Positions 11,170-22,754 of a stretch of DNA of 64,000 nucleotides are shown piece by piece. How positions within the stretch are numbered: position 1 is the stretch's first letter; each line of letters starts with the position of its first letter. Made by a program: the position numbers and the translations under genes. The stretch is from Halomonas sp. A11-A (lineage in GTDB: Bacteria > Pseudomonadota > Gammaproteobacteria > Pseudomonadales > Halomonadaceae). Below the pieces are notes generated by a model. That model was not told the DNA's origin, did no database searches, and was given only the letters and a program-made list of their open reading frames with translations. The stretch lies in assembly GCF_003182195.1 (NCBI RefSeq), contig NZ_QGTM01000003.1:124001-188000 (forward strand), in the 5' to 3' direction.

Positions 11170-12159
11170 ATGTTGAACTGGACCACCCCGGAAAAGCTGC
11201 GCCTGAAGGGCATCGTCGGCATGAATCGGCGCAACATCCGCTACATCGGCCGCTACAACGATCGGCGCCTCTACCCGCTGGTGGACGACAAGCTCAAGAC
11301 CAAGCTGCTGGCCCAGAAGCACGGCATCACCACGCCGGCGCTGATCGGCACGGTGACGACCCAGTTCGGGGTCAAGCACCTCGACGAGATGCTGCGCGGC
11401 CACAACGGCTTCGTGATCAAGCCGGCCAAGGGCAGCGGTGGCAAGGGGATCCTGGTGATCGACCACGTCGACGGCGGCGCCTTCGTCAAGCCGAGTGGCG
11501 CCCGGCTCACCCTGGAGGACATCGAGCGCCACACCTCCAATATCCTCTCGGGGCTCTACTCCCTGGGCGGCTCGCCCGACGTGGCGGTGGTCGAGGCGCT
11601 GATCAACTTCGACGAGCGGCTCTCAGAGTACACCTACGAGGGGGTGCCCGATATCCGCGTCATCGTCTTCCTGGGCTACCCGGTGATGGCGATGATGCGG
11701 CTCTCCACCGCGGCCTCGGATGGCAAGGCCAACCTCCATCAGGGGGCCGTGGGGGTGGGGCTGGACATCGCCACCGGCACCGCCATCCGCGGCGTGCAGT
11801 TCGATCGCATCCGAGTCGACCACCCGGATACCGGCCACGAACTGGCCAGCCTGCATATCCCCGACTGGCGCACCCTGCTGCTGCTGGCCGCCGGCTGCTT
11901 TGAAATGACCGGGCTTGGCTACCTCGGCACCGATATGGTGCTGGACCGCGACCAGGGGCCCATGCTGCTGGAGCTCAACGCCCGCCCGGGGCTCGCCATC
12001 CAGATGGCCAACGGCGAGGGGCTGCGCCGCCGGCTCGACCTGATCGAGCGCCAGGCCCCGGGCGCCTCCCCCGAGGCGCGTGTGGCCTTCGCCCAACGCC
12101 ACTTCGCCAGACGCAGCGAACTCGAGCCCACCGCCGAGACGACGGCCGAGGCCGTCTGA
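11170..12159 (+). CDS. Alpha-L-glutamate ligase-like ATP-grasp protein (RloC-type)
   Basis: A 329-residue ATP-grasp enzyme related to RimK, which adds glutamate or similar amino acids to an acceptor. The ATP-binding block reads GFVIKPAKGSGGKGILVI, and the metal-binding C-terminal motif is LLELNARPGLAIQMAN. The subgroup start MLNWTTPEKLRLKGIVGMNRRN is typical of proteins encoded after the inactive transglutaminase gene. The ATG at 11170 follows the previous stop by 5 bp, implying translational coupling. The acceptor and amino acid are not known. The C-terminal tail is rich in Ala/Glu/Thr. Confidence 0.85.
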   Translation: MLNWTTPEKLRLKGIVGMNRRNIRYIGRYNDRRLYPLVDDKLKTKLLAQKHGITTPALIGTVTTQFGVKHLDEMLRGHNGFVIKPAKGSGGKGILVIDHVDGGAFVKPSGARLTLEDIERHTSNILSGLYSLGGSPDVAVVEALINFDERLSEYTYEGVPDIRVIVFLGYPVMAMMRLSTAASDGKANLHQGAVGVGLDIATGTAIRGVQFDRIRVDHPDTGHELASLHIPDWRTLLLLAAGCFEMTGLGYLGTDMVLDRDQGPMLLELNARPGLAIQMANGEGLRRRLDLIERQAPGASPEARVAFAQRHFARRSELEPTAETTAEAV

Positions 12160-12226
12160 CAGCGGCTGGCCGGGCCGCGGTGCGGCGCGTAGAATAGGCC
12201 TTCCATTTCGCCACACGACGGTCGTC

Positions 12227-12670
12227 ATGTCAGACTCCCGCGCCCTGCTCGACCAGGCCGCCCAGCAGTGCCAGCAGCGCGGCGTGCGCTTCACCCCGAT
12301 CCGGCGACGGGTGCTGGAGATGATCGCCGAGGCCTCCGGCGGCCTCAAGGCCTATGACCTGCTCGACCGCCTGGCCGAGGAGCATGCCGCCGCCCGCCCA
12401 CCCACCGTCTACCGTGCCCTGGATTTCCTGATCGAACAGGGCCTGGTGCACCGCATCGAATCGCTCAACGCCTACGTGGCCTGCCCCTGCCCGGAGCACG
12501 CCCATGGCTTCCAGCTGCTGATCTGCCGGCTCTGCGGGCGGGTCGAGGAGCTGCATCTTGACGACGTCAACGCTCAGCTTTCGCGGCGGGCCCGCGACCT
12601 GGGCTTTCGCGTGGAGCGCCAGACCATCGAACTGCTGGGCCACTGCGAGGCGTGCCACACCACGTCTTGA
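12227..12670 (+). CDS. zur: Fur-family regulator, probably Zur
   Basis: A 147-residue Fur-family repressor. It has the N-terminal winged helix ([16 protein letters not shown] ... [22 protein letters not shown]) and the C-terminal dimerisation domain with two zinc-binding pairs, CRLC and CEAC. The [14 protein letters not shown] block and the lack of the His-rich Fur segment favour Zur (zinc uptake control). The ATG at 12227 is chosen because the winged-helix domain starts shortly after. No znuABC genes are adjacent, so the Zur assignment rests on sequence alone. Confidence 0.8.
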   Translation: MSDSRALLDQAAQQCQQRGVRFTPIRRRVLEMIAEASGGLKAYDLLDRLAEEHAAARPPTVYRALDFLIEQGLVHRIESLNAYVACPCPEHAHGFQLLICRLCGRVEELHLDDVNAQLSRRARDLGFRVERQTIELLGHCEACHTTS

Positions 12671-12714
12671 GCCGACCACCCTGCCCCTTTCCACCACTGC
12701 CAGCCGGACCGACC

Positions 12715-13161
12715 ATGAGCGAACCCTTCAAGGCCCTCGAGCGGGCCCCCCACGATAGCCGCTACCCCCTGGCCGAGCTCCTCGATGCCGCGGGCTTCAA
12801 TGCCGACGGACTGATTCCCGCCATCGCCCAGCAGCATGATTCCGGCGAGGTGCTGATGATGGCCTGGATGAATCGTGAGGCGCTGGAGGAGACCCTGCGC
12901 ACCGGCCGGGTCTGCTACTGGTCTCGCTCGCGGGGCAAACTGTGGCGCAAGGGCGAGAGCTCCGGCCAGCAGCAGCACCTGAAGAGCGCCGCCCTGGACT
13001 GCGACGGCGATACCCTGCTGCTGCAGGTGGAGCAGACCGGTCCGGCCTGCCACACCGGCAGGCGCAGCTGCTTCTATGTGGCTCTGGAGAACAACGAGGC
13101 GTGCATCACCGCGGAACCGCTGATCGATCCCGACACCCTCTATGGCAACGGCAAGGGATAG
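12715..13161 (+). CDS. hisI: Phosphoribosyl-AMP cyclohydrolase HisI
   Basis: HisI opens the purine ring of phosphoribosyl-AMP, the third step of histidine synthesis. The 148-residue stand-alone protein shows [10 protein letters not shown], the [12 protein letters not shown] block, the metal-binding DCDGDTLLL and [10 protein letters not shown]. There is no fused HisE (phosphoribosyl-ATP pyrophosphohydrolase) domain. Stand-alone hisI is usual in this group, but the rest of the histidine operon is not here. yidD follows after 2 bp. Confidence 0.95.
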   Translation: MSEPFKALERAPHDSRYPLAELLDAAGFNADGLIPAIAQQHDSGEVLMMAWMNREALEETLRTGRVCYWSRSRGKLWRKGESSGQQQHLKSAALDCDGDTLLLQVEQTGPACHTGRRSCFYVALENNEACITAEPLIDPDTLYGNGKG

Positions 13162-13163
13162 CG

Positions 13164-13529
13164 ATGCCCTACCCCACCGCCTGGCTGGTCCGCCTGCTGC
13201 GCGCCCTGCGCCGGGGCATGGCCTGGCTGATGGTCGCGCTGGTGCGGGTCTACCAGGTCACCCTGAGCCCGCTGCTGGGGCCGCGCTGCCGCTACTGGCC
13301 GAGCTGCTCCCACTACACGGTGGAGGCGATCCAGGTGCATGGCCCCTTGCGGGGCGGGCTACTGGCCGCGCGGCGCATCGTGCGCTGTCACCCCGGTTGC
13401 GAGGGTGGCATCGACCCGGTGCCGGGCGGGCCCAGCGAACGACTGTGCCGTGAGGACCCGGAGCTGGATGAGCAGTTCCGCCCCCGGGACTCCGCGGATC
13501 CGGCGCGGGAGCGGAAGAAGGCAGAGTGA
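13164..13529 (+). CDS. yidD: Membrane protein insertion efficiency factor YidD
   Basis: A 121-residue small protein of the YidD family, which assists YidC-dependent membrane protein insertion. Features are an N-terminal amphipathic/hydrophobic helix, the [27 protein letters not shown] signature with its cysteines, and the [14 protein letters not shown] motif. The C-terminal 30 residues are charged and variable. It usually sits between rnpA and yidC near the origin; here it is coupled to hisI (2-bp gap). The gene itself looks intact. Confidence 0.93.
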   Translation: MPYPTAWLVRLLRALRRGMAWLMVALVRVYQVTLSPLLGPRCRYWPSCSHYTVEAIQVHGPLRGGLLAARRIVRCHPGCEGGIDPVPGGPSERLCREDPELDEQFRPRDSADPARERKKAE

Positions 13530-13557
13530 GTCCCCTGCCTGACTAGCCAGCCCGGTG

Positions 13558-13983
13558 TCAGGCCGCCTCCTGCTCGGCCACCTCGTAGATGCGCTTGAGC
13601 ATGGCGTGAAGGCCGTTGCTGCGGGTCGGCGAGAGGTGCTTGTCGAGACCCAGGTCCGTGAGGAAGTGCGGGCTGGTGGCGCGGATCTCGGCGGCTGGCC
13701 GGTCGTTGTAGATGCGCATCAGCACGGCGATCAGCCCGGAGACGATGGCGGCATCGGAGATGGCGTCGAAGTGGATCCGCTCTCCTTCGCGCTCATGGCG
13801 CATCCAGACGTTGGACTGGCACCCCTGGATCTTCAGCTCGTCGCTCTTCCACGCCTCGGGAAACTCCGGCAGCGCCTTGCCCATGTCGATGATGTACTGG
13901 TAGCGATCCATCCAGTTGTCGAACATCTCGAACTCTTCGAGTAGCGCCTGTTGTGCCTGCTCGGTGGTGGCTTCGGTCGTCAT
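13558..13983 (-). CDS. sufE: SufE/CsdE-type sulfur acceptor protein
   Basis: SufE accepts sulfane sulfur from a SufS-type cysteine desulfurase and passes it to Fe-S cluster assembly. The 141-residue protein carries the active cysteine in the conserved IQGCQSNVW block and the typical C-terminal LSPTRSNGLHAML. The start at 13983 has a clear AAGGAG site. No sufS or sufBCD lies nearby. nfuA, another Fe-S protein gene, lies 2.6 kb away beyond the recombinase pair. Confidence 0.93.
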   Translation of the reverse strand: MTTEATTEQAQQALLEEFEMFDNWMDRYQYIIDMGKALPEFPEAWKSDELKIQGCQSNVWMRHEREGERIHFDAISDAAIVSGLIAVLMRIYNDRPAAEIRATSPHFLTDLGLDKHLSPTRSNGLHAMLKRIYEVAEQEAA

Positions 13984-14010
13984 GGGGGCTCCTTGGTCAT
14001 TTTCGCGCTG

Positions 14011-14016
14011 ATTATA
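14011..14016 (-). promoter_or_regulatory. Probable -10 element of sufE overlapping the recombinase stop codon
   Basis: Reading the minus strand, a perfect TATAAT lies 28 bp before the sufE start, and its bases overlap the TAA stop of the recombinase gene. The -35 region is poor. This suggests sufE has its own promoter even though the recombinase gene lies directly upstream on the same strand. Confidence 0.45.
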
Positions 14017-15196
14017 CCGGCTGGTTGCTGTCCTCGTCCGCCCCTGTGGCCAGGCGATGGGCCGACTGCTGGCGGTGCCAGGCCTCGTCCTCGGCATGCA
14101 GGTAGCGCGCCGTGGTATCCAGCCGCGAATGGCGCGCGGTGGCGGCCAGGTAGCGCAGCTCCACCCCGGCCTGGGCCTGGTGGGTCAGTGCGGTGTGGCG
14201 TAGCCAGTGGGGGGTGGCGGCGCGCAGCCGCATGGCCCATGGCCTGCCCTCCTCCCCCTGCTCAGCCTCCAGCGCCTCCGCGGCCTCGCCGAACGCCTCG
14301 CGGATAAGCCGATAAAGCCGGTTGTCGCCGAGGCCGCGCCGGCCGTCCAGGGCGCGCAGCACCGGTGTGGCGTCGTCCGGCAGCGGTTCGGCGGCGAGCC
14401 CCAGTGTCCGGCGCCACTCGGTGAGCAGCGTGACCATGTCGGGCGGCACCGGAATGGTCGCCGTCTTGCTGCCCTTGCCCGTCACTCGCCACCACCAGCG
14501 CCCCTCGCGGCGGTGAAAGTCTCCCATGCGGGCCGCGCTCATCTCGCCGATCCGCGGGGCCAACAGGTAGGCGAAGCCGAATGCCAGGCGGCGACGCTGC
14601 CACTCGTAGTGCTGCCTGGGCGAAGTGCCCTCCTCCACCGGCCGGCCGAGCCAGGCCCAGAACCACTCCCATAGCGGGCGCTCCAGGTAGCGCTCGACCC
14701 CTCCCTGGCGGTTGTCGAGGCGTCGGCGCTTGTCGCGCATCAGTCGGAAGGGGTTGTGGGCCACCCAGCCCGCCTCCACCAGCCAGGCGAACATCCCCTG
14801 CAGGATCACCAGGCTCTGGCGTCGGCTGGCGGGGGCCAGCGGGCCACGGAAGGGGCGCCACGCCTCATCCTGGCGCGGCCTGGGTGGCCCAACCCAGCGC
14901 TTTCGCGGGCGCGGGTCGGCCAGGAAGGCCTCAAAGGCATCCAGATGGTCGCGCCGCACCTCGCCAAGGCTGAGCCCCTGCTCCGCCAGCCACAGCAACA
15001 GCCGCTGCGCCTCGCGGCGGTAGGCGCGCTGCGTGCGAGGGCTCGCGCGGTACTCGGCAAGCCACAGCCCCACCGCCTCGGCGTCGCTGCGCGCACTGAT
15101 ATGGGCGCTGCGCACGGGGGGCGCGGCGGGAAGCAGCTCTCCTGCCGGCGCGGGCAGGAGCTCGCTGCTCGTCTCGTCACGGGTCTGGCGATCCAC
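14012..15196 (-). CDS. Tyrosine recombinase/integrase
   Basis: A 394-residue site-specific recombinase. The N-terminal core-binding (SAM-like) domain spans about 35-150 (RTQRAYRREAQRLLLWLAEQG). The catalytic domain holds the full set of residues: Arg in APRIGEMSAARM, Lys in TGKGSKT, His-x-x-Arg in PHWLRHTALTHQ, His in ARHSRLDTTARYL and the Tyr nucleophile in the same block. It starts with GTG at 15196 after a GGGG-rich ribosome site. No tRNA, phage or cargo genes are near, so it does not look like the integrase of a local island. It is divergent from a KfrA-like gene, with AT-rich dyads between. The target site is unknown. Confidence 0.86.
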   Translation of the reverse strand: MDRQTRDETSSELLPAPAGELLPAAPPVRSAHISARSDAEAVGLWLAEYRASPRTQRAYRREAQRLLLWLAEQGLSLGEVRRDHLDAFEAFLADPRPRKRWVGPPRPRQDEAWRPFRGPLAPASRRQSLVILQGMFAWLVEAGWVAHNPFRLMRDKRRRLDNRQGGVERYLERPLWEWFWAWLGRPVEEGTSPRQHYEWQRRRLAFGFAYLLAPRIGEMSAARMGDFHRREGRWWWRVTGKGSKTATIPVPPDMVTLLTEWRRTLGLAAEPLPDDATPVLRALDGRRGLGDNRLYRLIREAFGEAAEALEAEQGEEGRPWAMRLRAATPHWLRHTALTHQAQAGVELRYLAATARHSRLDTTARYLHAEDEAWHRQQSAHRLATGADEDSNQPV

Positions 15197-15247
15197 CCCT
15201 TTCCCCTTCTGCTAGTCCTTGCGCCCTAGTATCCCGACTCCATGCAC

Positions 15248-15283
15248 ATAAAATCAAGATAATCCGCGTAATCTTGCTTTTAT
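15248..15283. promoter_or_regulatory. Inverted repeat 1 in the recombinase/KfrA-like intergenic region
   Basis: Arms ATAAAATCAAGAT (15248-15260) and ATCTTGCTTTTAT (15271-15283) match as an inverted repeat with one mismatch, around a 10-bp centre AATCCGCGTA. It lies 52-87 bp before the recombinase start in a strongly AT-rich gap. It is a likely operator or recombination site; the binding protein is not known. Confidence 0.6.
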
Positions 15284-15301
15284 CACCTATTTCATATCAT
15301 A

Positions 15302-15327
15302 AATTACGTATAACGTATTATGTAATT
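15302..15327. promoter_or_regulatory. Inverted repeat 2 in the recombinase/KfrA-like intergenic region
   Basis: AATTACGTA (15302-15310) and TATGTAATT (15319-15327) form 9-bp arms with one mismatch around TAACGTAT. The inner sequence also contains ACGTATAACGT. It lies about 110 bp before the KfrA-like start, and a TATTAT hexamer within it could be a -10. This is a likely autoregulatory operator. Confidence 0.55.
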
Positions 15328-15434
15328 ATCTTCCCTTTCACCCCTCCACGGGATATGCTGCGCCCCATCGGCGCTTGCGGCCGCGCCCCATCTCGAGGTG
15401 GCCCACAGGCGAGAGCAGAGCAAGGAGAGGCGAT

Positions 15435-16463
15435 ATGGCGCGCACCGGCGTGCAGTACGAGGACGTGCAGCGGGCGATCGATGACCTGCTGGCACGGGGC
15501 GAGGCGCCCAGCGTGCAGAAGGTGCGCGAGGTGCTGGGCACCGGCAGCTTCACCACCATCAGCGATCATCTGCGCGAGTGGCGCCAGCGGCGCGACGAGA
15601 ACCGCGACGTGCCGCCGCCCCGCGGCATGCCGGCGGCCCTGCAGGAGCTGGCAGAGGCGCTGTGGCACAGGGCCCAGGAGAGTGCCAACGAGGCCCTCGC
15701 CCACTACCGGGAGGAGGCAGACCGTCGCATCGCGGCGGCCGACGAGGCGGTGGCCGAGGCGCGCCGCCAGGCCGAGGACGCCGAGCAGCGGGAATCGGCC
15801 CTGGCGGCCCACCTGGCCAGCACCGAGCAGCGCCTGGAGGAGCGCAGCACGGCCCTGGCCCGCAGCGAGGCGCAGCGGGAACAGCTCATCGAGAAGGGTC
15901 ACCGCCTGGAGACCCGCCACGCCGAGCTTGAGGGGCTGCTCGAGCGGATCCGCGGCGAGATGGCCCAGCAGGGCCGGGAGCACCAGCAGGCCATGGAGAC
16001 CCTGGAGGCGGCGCAGCGCGAGCGCCTGGCCCGGGAGGAGCAGCGCCACGAGAGCGCCGAAGCGCGGCTGATGGGGCTGCTGGACGAGGCGCGCCAGGAA
16101 CGCCTGGCCGGCGAGAAGGCCGCCGCGGATCGGGAGAAGCAGGTCGCGGTCCGCCTGGAGCGCCTGGAGCAGCAGCTGCAGGAGGCCCGCGGGCGCCTGG
16201 CCGAGGAGGAGAAGCAGCACCGGGAGACCGACTGGGCGCGCCGCCAGGCCGAGACCCTGGCCGATACCCGCCAGCACGAGCAGGCCCTGCAGCAGGCGCG
16301 CATCGACGAGCAGAAGCGCCTGCTGGAGGAGCAGGCCCGCCGCCTGCGCGACCTGGAGCAGCAGCTCCATCGCTGCCTGTGGCAGACCCCACCGACGCCT
16401 GATGGCAAGGAGGAGGTCGACAACGACGAAGGCCCCGCCATGGCGGAGCCTTCAGAGAAATAG
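15435..16463 (+). CDS. KfrA-like DNA-binding protein with long coiled coil
   Basis: A 342-residue protein. Residues 1-60 match the KfrA N-terminal DNA-binding domain (VQRAIDDLLARGEAPSVQKVREVLGTGSFTTISDHLREWR). Residues about 75-325 are an almost uninterrupted Glu/Arg/Ala/Gln coiled coil. KfrA proteins of plasmids bind their own promoters and can form filaments through the tail; chromosomal versions are poorly described. The ATG at 15435 follows AAGGAGAGG. Divergent from a tyrosine recombinase, so it may be a regulator or architectural partner of it. Function in the cell is not known. Confidence 0.78.
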   Translation: MARTGVQYEDVQRAIDDLLARGEAPSVQKVREVLGTGSFTTISDHLREWRQRRDENRDVPPPRGMPAALQELAEALWHRAQESANEALAHYREEADRRIAAADEAVAEARRQAEDAEQRESALAAHLASTEQRLEERSTALARSEAQREQLIEKGHRLETRHAELEGLLERIRGEMAQQGREHQQAMETLEAAQRERLAREEQRHESAEARLMGLLDEARQERLAGEKAAADREKQVAVRLERLEQQLQEARGRLAEEEKQHRETDWARRQAETLADTRQHEQALQQARIDEQKRLLEEQARRLRDLEQQLHRCLWQTPPTPDGKEEVDNDEGPAMAEPSEK

Positions 16464-16467
16464 CCGA

Positions 16468-16487
16468 GGGCGGGCGCCTGCCCGCCC
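16468..16487 (+). terminator. GC-rich hairpin after the KfrA-like gene
   Basis: GGGCGGGC / GCCCGCCC with a GCCT loop lies 5 bp after the stop codon. There is no T tract. It may act with the palindromic element that follows as a transcription barrier. Confidence 0.5.
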
Positions 16488-16494
16488 GGCCTGC

Positions 16495-16641
16495 CTAGGC
16501 TTTGCCTGAAACGTCGGCGAGCGAAGGTCAGACAAGGCAAAAATCAGCGAAAAGACGGAGTTTACGGGGTGTAAATGAGTACTTTGAGCTGATTTTTAAC
16601 GCCGTATGGTCGAGCGCAGCCAGTTTTCGGGCAGAGCCTAG
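16495..16641. repeat. 147-bp imperfect palindrome, MITE-like or BIME-like element
   Basis: The stretch begins and ends with CTAG. Its terminal arms match over about 17 bases: CTAGGCTTTGCCTGAAA at the left against the complement of TTTTCGGGCAGAGCCTAG at the right. Pairing continues in patches, notably AAAATCAGC against GCTGATTTTT. It closes at a central hairpin TTTAC-GGGGT-GTAAA. It is more AT-rich than its surroundings. The right end supplies the stop codon of nfuA. It lies between two convergent genes. Copy number elsewhere cannot be seen from this window. Confidence 0.65.
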
Positions 16642-17228
16642 CGGTAGTAGGCGTTGGTGGTGTCGGTATGGTCGGTCACGTCGCGGATGCCGGCCAGCTC
16701 CGGAATGCGCTCCATGAGGGTCTTCTCGACACCCTCCTTGAGGGTCAGGTCCACCGCGGCGCAGCCCTGACAGCCACCGCCGAAGGCCAGCACCGCCACC
16801 TGCTCCTCGGTGAGCTCGATCAGCTTGATCTCGCCGCCGTGGGCGGCAAGGCCGGGGTTGATTTCGCTGTAGAGGATGTAATTGATGCGGTCCTCCAGCG
16901 GGCTGTCGGCGTTGACCTTGGGCATCTTGGCGTTGGGCGCCTTGATGGTGAGCTGGCCGCCCATGCGATCCTTGTTGAAGTCGACCACCGCCTCCTCGAG
17001 AAACGGCAGGCTGTTCTTGTCCAGGTAGACCGCGAGTTTCGGCAGCTCGAGACGCTCATCCGTCGGCTCCTCCTCACCGGGGCGGCAGTAGGCCAGGCAG
17101 GTCTCGGCATAGGGGGTGCCGGGCTGCGTGATGAAGATGCGCACGGCGATGCCCTCGACGTTCTGCTTTTCGAGCAGCTCGGCAAGGTAGTCCTGGGCAC
17201 TGTCGGTGATCTGGATCGGGTTGCTCAT
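16638..17228 (-). CDS. nfuA: Fe-S biogenesis protein NfuA
   Basis: NfuA carries and delivers 4Fe-4S clusters to client enzymes. The 196-residue protein has an N-terminal degenerate A-type carrier domain and a C-terminal Nfu domain with the cluster-binding CxxC in [16 protein letters not shown]. Length fits the family (about 190). The start at [12 protein letters not shown] gives the standard N-terminus. The TAG stop lies within the right end of the palindromic element, so the last codons (NAYYR) border or overlap it. It is divergent from metH. Confidence 0.95.
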   Translation of the reverse strand: MSNPIQITDSAQDYLAELLEKQNVEGIAVRIFITQPGTPYAETCLAYCRPGEEEPTDERLELPKLAVYLDKNSLPFLEEAVVDFNKDRMGGQLTIKAPNAKMPKVNADSPLEDRINYILYSEINPGLAAHGGEIKLIELTEEQVAVLAFGGGCQGCAAVDLTLKEGVEKTLMERIPELAGIRDVTDHTDTTNAYYR

Positions 17229-17527
17229 GATGTTCTCGCTGGTCGGGCTGCGGCCTGGTGCGTTCCCTCGGCAGGCCACGCGTCGGGGGTTGACTGTCTC
17301 CCATGGTAAGACAGCGGGCCGGAACTGACAATCCCGAGTGAATTGGTTGGTCTTTGCGCAACGGCCTGCCTTTGGGCGCGCCTTTTGGTAACATGGGCCG
17401 CCATCCCTGGCCGCCCCTGACTGACACCGCCGGCTCTGCCGGAGCGCTGCAGCAGGCAGAAGACGCCCCGAGGCGTCCGTGCGGCCCTGCCCCTGGATGC
17501 GACTTTCGCTGGAGACAAGACCTGCCC
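17229..17527 (+). promoter_or_regulatory. nfuA-metH intergenic region and metH leader
   Basis: This 299-bp divergent gap holds no gene. A possible extended -10 for metH (TG at 17386, TAACAT at 17389-17394) lies about 135 bp before the start. Two leader hairpins follow: CCGGC/GCCGG at 17430-17442 and GACGCC/GGCGTC at 17462-17477. I looked for cobalamin or SAM riboswitch signatures and saw none. Confidence 0.35.
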
Positions 17528-21241
<3,714 letters not shown>

Positions 21242-21250
21242 TCAGCCGCC

Positions 21251-21274
21251 CAGGGGCCCGCTTTGCGGGCCCTG
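21251..21274 (+). terminator. Hairpin after metH
   Basis: CAGGGGCCCGC, a TTT loop and GCGGGCCCTG form a stem of about 10 bp with one bulged G, 10 bp after the metH stop. There is no long T tract. It ends 16 bp before the MATE gene, so it may only partly separate the two. Confidence 0.55.
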
Positions 21275-21289
21275 ACTCGACGGACCCCC

Positions 21290-22618
21290 ATGCTGCCCGA
21301 GCCCACTCGCCGCAAGACGATCCTGCGCCTCGCCCTGCCGATCATCGCCGGCATGCTCTCCCAGAGCCTGATCAACCTGATCGACGCCGCCATGGTGGGG
21401 TCGCTGGGCGAGGTGCCCCTGGCCGGCGTCGGCATCGGCGGCTATGCCATGTTCCTGATCACCGCCCTGGTGTTCGGCCTCTCCTCCGGGGTTCAGGCCC
21501 AGACTGCCCGGCGTCACGGCGAGGAGGCCTGGGAGCGGCGCGCGGTGCCGCTCAATGCGGGGCTGGTGATCGCGCTCATCGCATCGCTGCCCATCACGCT
21601 GCTCTGCCTGTGGCAGGCGCCGCGGCTGCTGGCGCTGATCAACCAGGACCCGGCGGTTAACGCCGTGGCGGTGGAGTACTTCCGCTGGCGGGTAGTGTCG
21701 CTTACCGCCGTGGCGATGATCTTCTGCTTTCGCGGCTACTGGAACGGTATCCAGCAGACCGGCATCTACCTGCGCATCATTCTAGTGATGCACGCCGTCA
21801 ACGTAGCGGCGAGCCTGGCGCTGATCTTCGGCTACCTGGGCCTGCCGGCCATGGGAGCCGCCGGCGCCGGGGCCGGCACCAGCCTGTCGCTGTTCCTGGG
21901 GCTGGCCATCTGGGCGTTTCTCAGCGCGCGCCATGCCAGGGGCAGCGGCTTCCTCGCCGGCCTGCCACGGCGCTTCACCTTCGCGACCACCCTGCGCCTG
22001 GCGACCCCCCACTCCTTTCAGCAGCTGTGGTTCGCCGCCGGCTACGCGGTGCTGTTCTGGATCCTCGGCCAGATCGATACCCGCAGCGTCGCCGTGGGCC
22101 ACGTGCTGGTGAACCTCTCGCTGCTGCTGATCCTGCCTGGGGTTGGGCTCGGCATGGCCGCCATGAGCCTGGTAGGCCAGGCGCTGGGCCGCGAGGCCCA
22201 TGGCGATGCCCATCGCTGGGGCTGGGAGGTGGTGCACCTGGCCTGGCTGTGCCTCGCGGCCCTGGCGCTGCCCATGGCCCTGTTTCCCGAGGCGGTGCTG
22301 GGGCTCTTCCTGCATGACCCGGCGCTGATCGAGCTGGGCCGGCTGCCCCTGCAGCTCACCGCGCTGATGATCGTGCTGGATGCCGCCGCCCTGGTGCTGG
22401 CCCAGGCGCTGCTCGGCGCCGGCGCCAATCGCACCGTGATGACCACCACCCTCGGCCTGCAGTGGCTGGTGTTCCTGCCGCTGGCGTGGTGGATCGGCGT
22501 GGGCCTCGAGCAGGGCCTGCTCGGCATCTGGTGGGCGCAGCTCGGCTATCGCTGCCTCAACTCCGCCTGGTTCGCGGTGATCTGGCAGCGCCGTCGCTGG
22601 CAGCGCCTCAGGGTGTGA
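21290..22618 (+). CDS. MATE-family efflux transporter (DinF subgroup)
   Basis: A 442-residue inner-membrane protein with about 12 TM helices, the size and repeat pattern of MATE exporters. These use Na+ or H+ gradients to expel organic compounds. The N-terminal RKTILRLALPIIAGMLSQSLINLIDAAMVGSLG is typical, as is the second-half equivalent LATPHSFQQLWFAAGYAVLFWILGQIDT. The subgroup resembles DinF/NorM-type proteins; the substrate cannot be predicted. The start MLPEPTRRK is chosen over an upstream in-frame codon that lies within the metH terminator hairpin. Confidence 0.88.
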   Translation: MLPEPTRRKTILRLALPIIAGMLSQSLINLIDAAMVGSLGEVPLAGVGIGGYAMFLITALVFGLSSGVQAQTARRHGEEAWERRAVPLNAGLVIALIASLPITLLCLWQAPRLLALINQDPAVNAVAVEYFRWRVVSLTAVAMIFCFRGYWNGIQQTGIYLRIILVMHAVNVAASLALIFGYLGLPAMGAAGAGAGTSLSLFLGLAIWAFLSARHARGSGFLAGLPRRFTFATTLRLATPHSFQQLWFAAGYAVLFWILGQIDTRSVAVGHVLVNLSLLLILPGVGLGMAAMSLVGQALGREAHGDAHRWGWEVVHLAWLCLAALALPMALFPEAVLGLFLHDPALIELGRLPLQLTALMIVLDAAALVLAQALLGAGANRTVMTTTLGLQWLVFLPLAWWIGVGLEQGLLGIWWAQLGYRCLNSAWFAVIWQRRRWQRLRV

Positions 22619-22640
22619 CGGGCCGCCCCTGCCGCGGTCC

Positions 22641-22700
22641 GGTAATTACTTTTCGCATAAAAACTATAAGTATTTATTCTTTCCAAGTATAACGCGGGGC
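22641..22700 (+). promoter_or_regulatory. cysI promoter region
   Basis: An AT-rich stretch sits before cysI with a good -10 TATAAC at 22688-22693 and no good -35. The run CATAAAAACTATAAGTATTTATTC is the kind of sequence found under CysB-type activators, which act at promoters with weak -35 boxes. Activation by a CysB-like protein is an inference. Confidence 0.45.
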
Positions 22701-22754
22701 GCGTATGGTGCACCTTCAGGCTCCGCCACCCTTCACTGCAGCAGGAACGGCTGA

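Noticed and set aside
17283-17527. Cobalamin or SAM riboswitch before metH
   Set aside because: The leader has only two small hairpins; no B12-box or SAM-box conserved sequences could be found.
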